A DNA stretch of 64,000 bases, taken from contig JADKDJ010000003.1 in the NCBI GenBank assembly GCA_016718405.1, forward strand, positions 1 to 64,000, read 5' to 3'. Positions 61,899 to 64,000 of the stretch are shown here, in pieces. Positions within the stretch are counted from its first letter, which is position 1; each line of letters begins with the position of its first letter. A model generated the notes under the pieces. That model was given only the letters and a program-made list of their open reading frames with translations, had not been told where the DNA came from and made no database searches. The position numbers and the translations under genes are program-made. This stretch comes from Candidatus Rhodoferax odensensis (lineage in GTDB: Bacteria > Pseudomonadota > Gammaproteobacteria > Burkholderiales > Burkholderiaceae_C).

Positions 61899-63121
61899 CG
61901 AGGATGGCCAAGAAAGGCCTGCGGGCTGGCGCTGGCACCGTACGCGCCAGACTGGAACACCACTACCAGGTCCCCCACCTGGGCCACCGGCAATGACATC
62001 CGATCTGCCAGCAAATCCAGCGGCGTGCACAAAGGCCCGACCACGCTGGCGATCTCACGCTCCTGTGCATCGACCCGGTTGCCAATCGTCACCGGATAGT
62101 TCTTGCGCACCACTTGGCCAAAGTTGCCGGAGGCTGACAAGTGTTGGTGCAGCCCACCATCGGTGACCAGAAACACCTGTCCACGCGAGACTTTGCGATC
62201 GATCACGCGGGCTACGTAGATGCCCGCCTCACCGACCAGATAGCGACCCAGCTCAATCACCAGCGACGCCTGCGGCAGGTCTTGCCGAGCGCGCTCGACC
62301 AATTGGTGCAGGTTCTGTCCGATAGAGCTTAGATCGAGCCTTTGTTCCCCAGGGAAATAAGGGATCCCGAAACCTCCACCCAGGTTAAGAAAGCGCACTG
62401 GCGCAGGCGCATGGGCCGCCAACCGCAGTGCCAAGTCATAAGACTTCTGCTGCGCCTCGCAAATCGATTCGGGCCGCAGATTCTGTGAACCGGCAAACAG
62501 GTGAAAACCTTCGAAGGCCAAACCAGCGCGGTCAATCTGAGCGAGCAGCTCGGGGACCTGTTCCACATCGACACCAAACTGTTTAGGGCCGCCACCCATT
62601 TTCATGCCCGAACCCTTGAGTTCAAAGTCCGGGTTGACGCGCACGGCGACCCGTGCTGGCAAACCCAACTCGGTCACGGCCGCCGCCAGCACCGCGACCT
62701 CGCGAAATGATTCGACGTTGATCAGTACACGGGCCGCCACGGCCTGGCGCAACTCTGCGTCGCGCTTGCCTGGGCCGGCAAAACTGATCTCGGCCGCATT
62801 CGCGCCAGCGTCCAACGCCACAGCGAGTTCGCCGGCTGACGCCACATCCACGCCATCGACCAGGCCCGCCATCCAACCCACCACGGCGGGCATCGGATTG
62901 GCCTTCATTGCATAGTGAAGCTTGACCGAAGGCGGCAATACCGCACGCAGTTCGGCCACGCGCGCTCGCAGCAGCGCGCGGTCGTAGGCATAGAACGGGG
63001 TCTGTCCCACGCGCGCCGCCAACACGCTCAGTCTTTCGCCACCGACCAGCAATTCACCGCCCTGCGTCGGGAACTGCAACATGGGCGCGTGTACGGGTAA
63101 AAGGCGTTCGGTCACAGACAT
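61877..63121 (-). CDS. PLP-dependent decarboxylase, exosortase A system-associated (TIGR03099-type)
   Basis: The 414-residue fold-type III PLP enzyme resembles diaminopimelate/ornithine decarboxylases. Marks are TPFYAYDRALLRARVAELRA, LHYAMKANPMPAVVGWMAG with the PLP Lys, DGVDVASAGELAVALDAGAN and FLNLGGGFGIPYFPGEQRLD. VGPLCTPLDLLADRMSLP follows, with the C-terminal Cys site. In exosortase loci this gene is regularly beside the acyl-CoA ligase below and is thought to make or load an amino-containing precursor for the polysaccharide. ATG 63121 (MSVTERLLPVHAPML) fits relatives; an ATG at 63187 would overlap the ligase gene by 25 bases. Intact. Confidence 0.9.
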   Translation of the reverse strand: MSVTERLLPVHAPMLQFPTQGGELLVGGERLSVLAARVGQTPFYAYDRALLRARVAELRAVLPPSVKLHYAMKANPMPAVVGWMAGLVDGVDVASAGELAVALDAGANAAEISFAGPGKRDAELRQAVAARVLINVESFREVAVLAAAVTELGLPARVAVRVNPDFELKGSGMKMGGGPKQFGVDVEQVPELLAQIDRAGLAFEGFHLFAGSQNLRPESICEAQQKSYDLALRLAAHAPAPVRFLNLGGGFGIPYFPGEQRLDLSSIGQNLHQLVERARQDLPQASLVIELGRYLVGEAGIYVARVIDRKVSRGQVFLVTDGGLHQHLSASGNFGQVVRKNYPVTIGNRVDAQEREIASVVGPLCTPLDLLADRMSLPVAQVGDLVVVFQSGAYGASASPQAFLGHPRCLEVLV

Positions 63122-63162
63122 AGGGGCACTCAAGTATTGGGGATCGTCTTCGACGGGCAGGT

Positions 63163-64000
63163 CTACCGGGTCTGCCGCTCTGCCCATTGCGTGGACAGCA
63201 GCTTGCGGTCAATCTTGCCATTGGGGTTGCGTGGTAAGGGCCCCGGCACCACCGCCACATCCGCGGGCACCATGTAGGCCGGCATGTGCGCGCGGCACTG
63301 TGCCAGCAGCGCCTGGACGTCGAGCCCGGATTCAACGCCCGCGACCGGCGCCGCAGCGGCACCCGGTGGCGTGGCGATGACCTGGATGGCCTGCCCGATC
63401 ACCGGATGCTCCACCCCAAACGCCACGCACTCACCCACGAGCCCAGTGCCGTATAGCACTTCTTCCACTTCGGTCGGACTGACCCGGTAGCCGGATGACT
63501 TGATCATCTCGTCGCGTCGGCCTACAAAGTACAGGAAACCTTCCCCATCGATGCGCACATTGTCACCAGAGAAGACCGCGTATTCGGGTAGTTGAAGGCC
63601 TGGCTCCCGACCGGGCGCGTTGGCGGCCAGCAGCTTGTAGCGCTCGGCAGTCTTGTCGGCGTCATTCCAGTAACCCATGCCGACCAGCGCACCACGGTGC
63701 ACCAGTTCCCCGATTTCACCGCTCGCGCATGGCGTTCCGTCGTCGCGCAGCACCAAAATCTCGGCGTTCGGTATGGCCTTGCCAATGGAATCGGGCCGGC
63801 GGTCCACTTCATCCGGGGGTAGATAGGTCGATCGAAAGGCCTCAGTGAGACCATACATCAGGAACGGCTTCGCGTTGGGCACGCGTTGCCGCAGCAAGCC
63901 CAGCGTTTCACGCGGCATGCGCCCACCGGTGTTGGCGAAGTAACGCAGGTTCTGGTCAATGACCGCAGGCCAATCCTGTTGCGCCAACTGGATGTACAAC
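63163..64000 (-). CDS. AMP-dependent acyl-CoA ligase, exosortase A system-associated (TIGR03098-type); 5' end outside window
   Basis: The last 278 residues of an adenylate-forming ligase are present; the gene continues past 64000. Visible are KPFLMYGLTEAFRSTYLPPD (the GLTE adenylation motif), GEIGELVHRGALVGMGYWND, DGEGFLYFVGRRDEMIKSSG with the hinge Asp/Arg, YRVSPTEVEEVLYGTGLVGE and the C-terminal Lys in NPNGKIDRKLLSTQW. It probably activates an acid that is passed to the decarboxylase or a carrier protein in polysaccharide decoration. It precedes the decarboxylase in the same operon. Confidence 0.9.
   Translation of the reverse strand, partial: LYIQLAQQDWPAVIDQNLRYFANTGGRMPRETLGLLRQRVPNAKPFLMYGLTEAFRSTYLPPDEVDRRPDSIGKAIPNAEILVLRDDGTPCASGEIGELVHRGALVGMGYWNDADKTAERYKLLAANAPGREPGLQLPEYAVFSGDNVRIDGEGFLYFVGRRDEMIKSSGYRVSPTEVEEVLYGTGLVGECVAFGVEHPVIGQAIQVIATPPGAAAAPVAGVESGLDVQALLAQCRAHMPAYMVPADVAVVPGPLPRNPNGKIDRKLLSTQWAERQTR

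Noticed and set aside
44757..64000. Exosortase (XrtA/EpsH) gene expected in this locus
   Set aside because: No polytopic protein with the Cys-Arg-His pattern of exosortase is present; it must lie outside the window, probably beyond 64000.
1..64000. tRNA and rRNA genes
   Set aside because: No tRNA cloverleaf or rRNA stretch was noticed by eye in the intergenic gaps; a covariance-model search would be needed to be sure.

Overview
The window comes from a GC-rich betaproteobacterium, most likely order Burkholderiales and probably near Comamonadaceae or Rubrivivax-type genera. The basis is a polyhydroxyalkanoate granule protein set, a wax ester synthase, an exosortase-A (XrtA)/PEP-CTERM polysaccharide locus with PrsT, PrsR and PrsK, and the Burkholderiales-like character of the proteins. 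This is judged from protein families alone; no database was searched.

Layout. (1) 1-12.7 kb: surface polysaccharide genes (kdsD remnant, FemAB-like GNAT, glycosyltransferases, DegT aminotransferase, two acyltransferases, a PIG-L deacetylase/GT2 fusion, a WsaF-like glycosyltransferase, a methyltransferase). Many are frameshifted, the first 3 kb badly so. (2) 12.9-20.4 kb: a 1313-residue RTX/S-layer-like protein and the dTDP-rhamnose operon rfbBDAC. (3) 20.6-27.2 kb: storage-lipid genes (phasin, patatin, TetR regulator, WS/DGAT, acyl-CoA-binding protein, PHA-system protein) and a lipoprotein aminopeptidase. (4) 27.2-31.2 kb: a LysR regulator divergent from omega-amino-acid transaminase and methylmalonate-semialdehyde dehydrogenase. 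(5) 31.2-42.3 kb: a defence block on the minus strand. It holds type I restriction-modification genes hsdR-hsdM-hsdS, with hsdM split by a 3545-bp IS21-family element and hsdR frameshifted, followed by a toxin-antitoxin-chaperone module (MqsR-MqsA-SecB-like) and a DUF4325/STAS-like gene. (6) 42.6-44.6 kb: alanine dehydrogenase and a trypsin-like protease. (7) 44.7-64 kb: the XrtA/PEP-CTERM region. It holds two prsT paralogues, a PEP-CTERM protein, prsR, prsK, a TIGR03013-type sugar transferase, an O-antigen-ligase-like protein, and exosortase-associated decarboxylase and acyl-CoA ligase genes. The exosortase gene itself is not in the window.

Most interesting system: embedded in the XrtA region is a four-gene minus-strand operon (51616 to 48751). 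It encodes a twin-arginine secreted protein with a TPGFW motif, a PqqD-like chaperone, an HPr-kinase-related protein and an NTP_transf_5-type nucleotidyltransferase. I read it as a candidate PqqD-guided phosphorylation/tailoring system acting on the TPGFW protein. Its upstream region carries a GTCGA-N6-TTACA box 61 bp ahead of a near-consensus sigma-54 promoter. The PEP-CTERM gene at 47781 has the same box in the same orientation, 63 bp ahead of a sigma-54-like promoter. This suggests both belong to one PrsK-PrsR-RpoN regulon.

Caution: single-base indels, many at short homopolymers, interrupt about a dozen otherwise well-conserved genes. In most of the genes where I counted bases, the length of the whole gene modulo 3 fits the inferred indels. 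Sequencing or assembly error is a serious alternative to pseudogenisation throughout.
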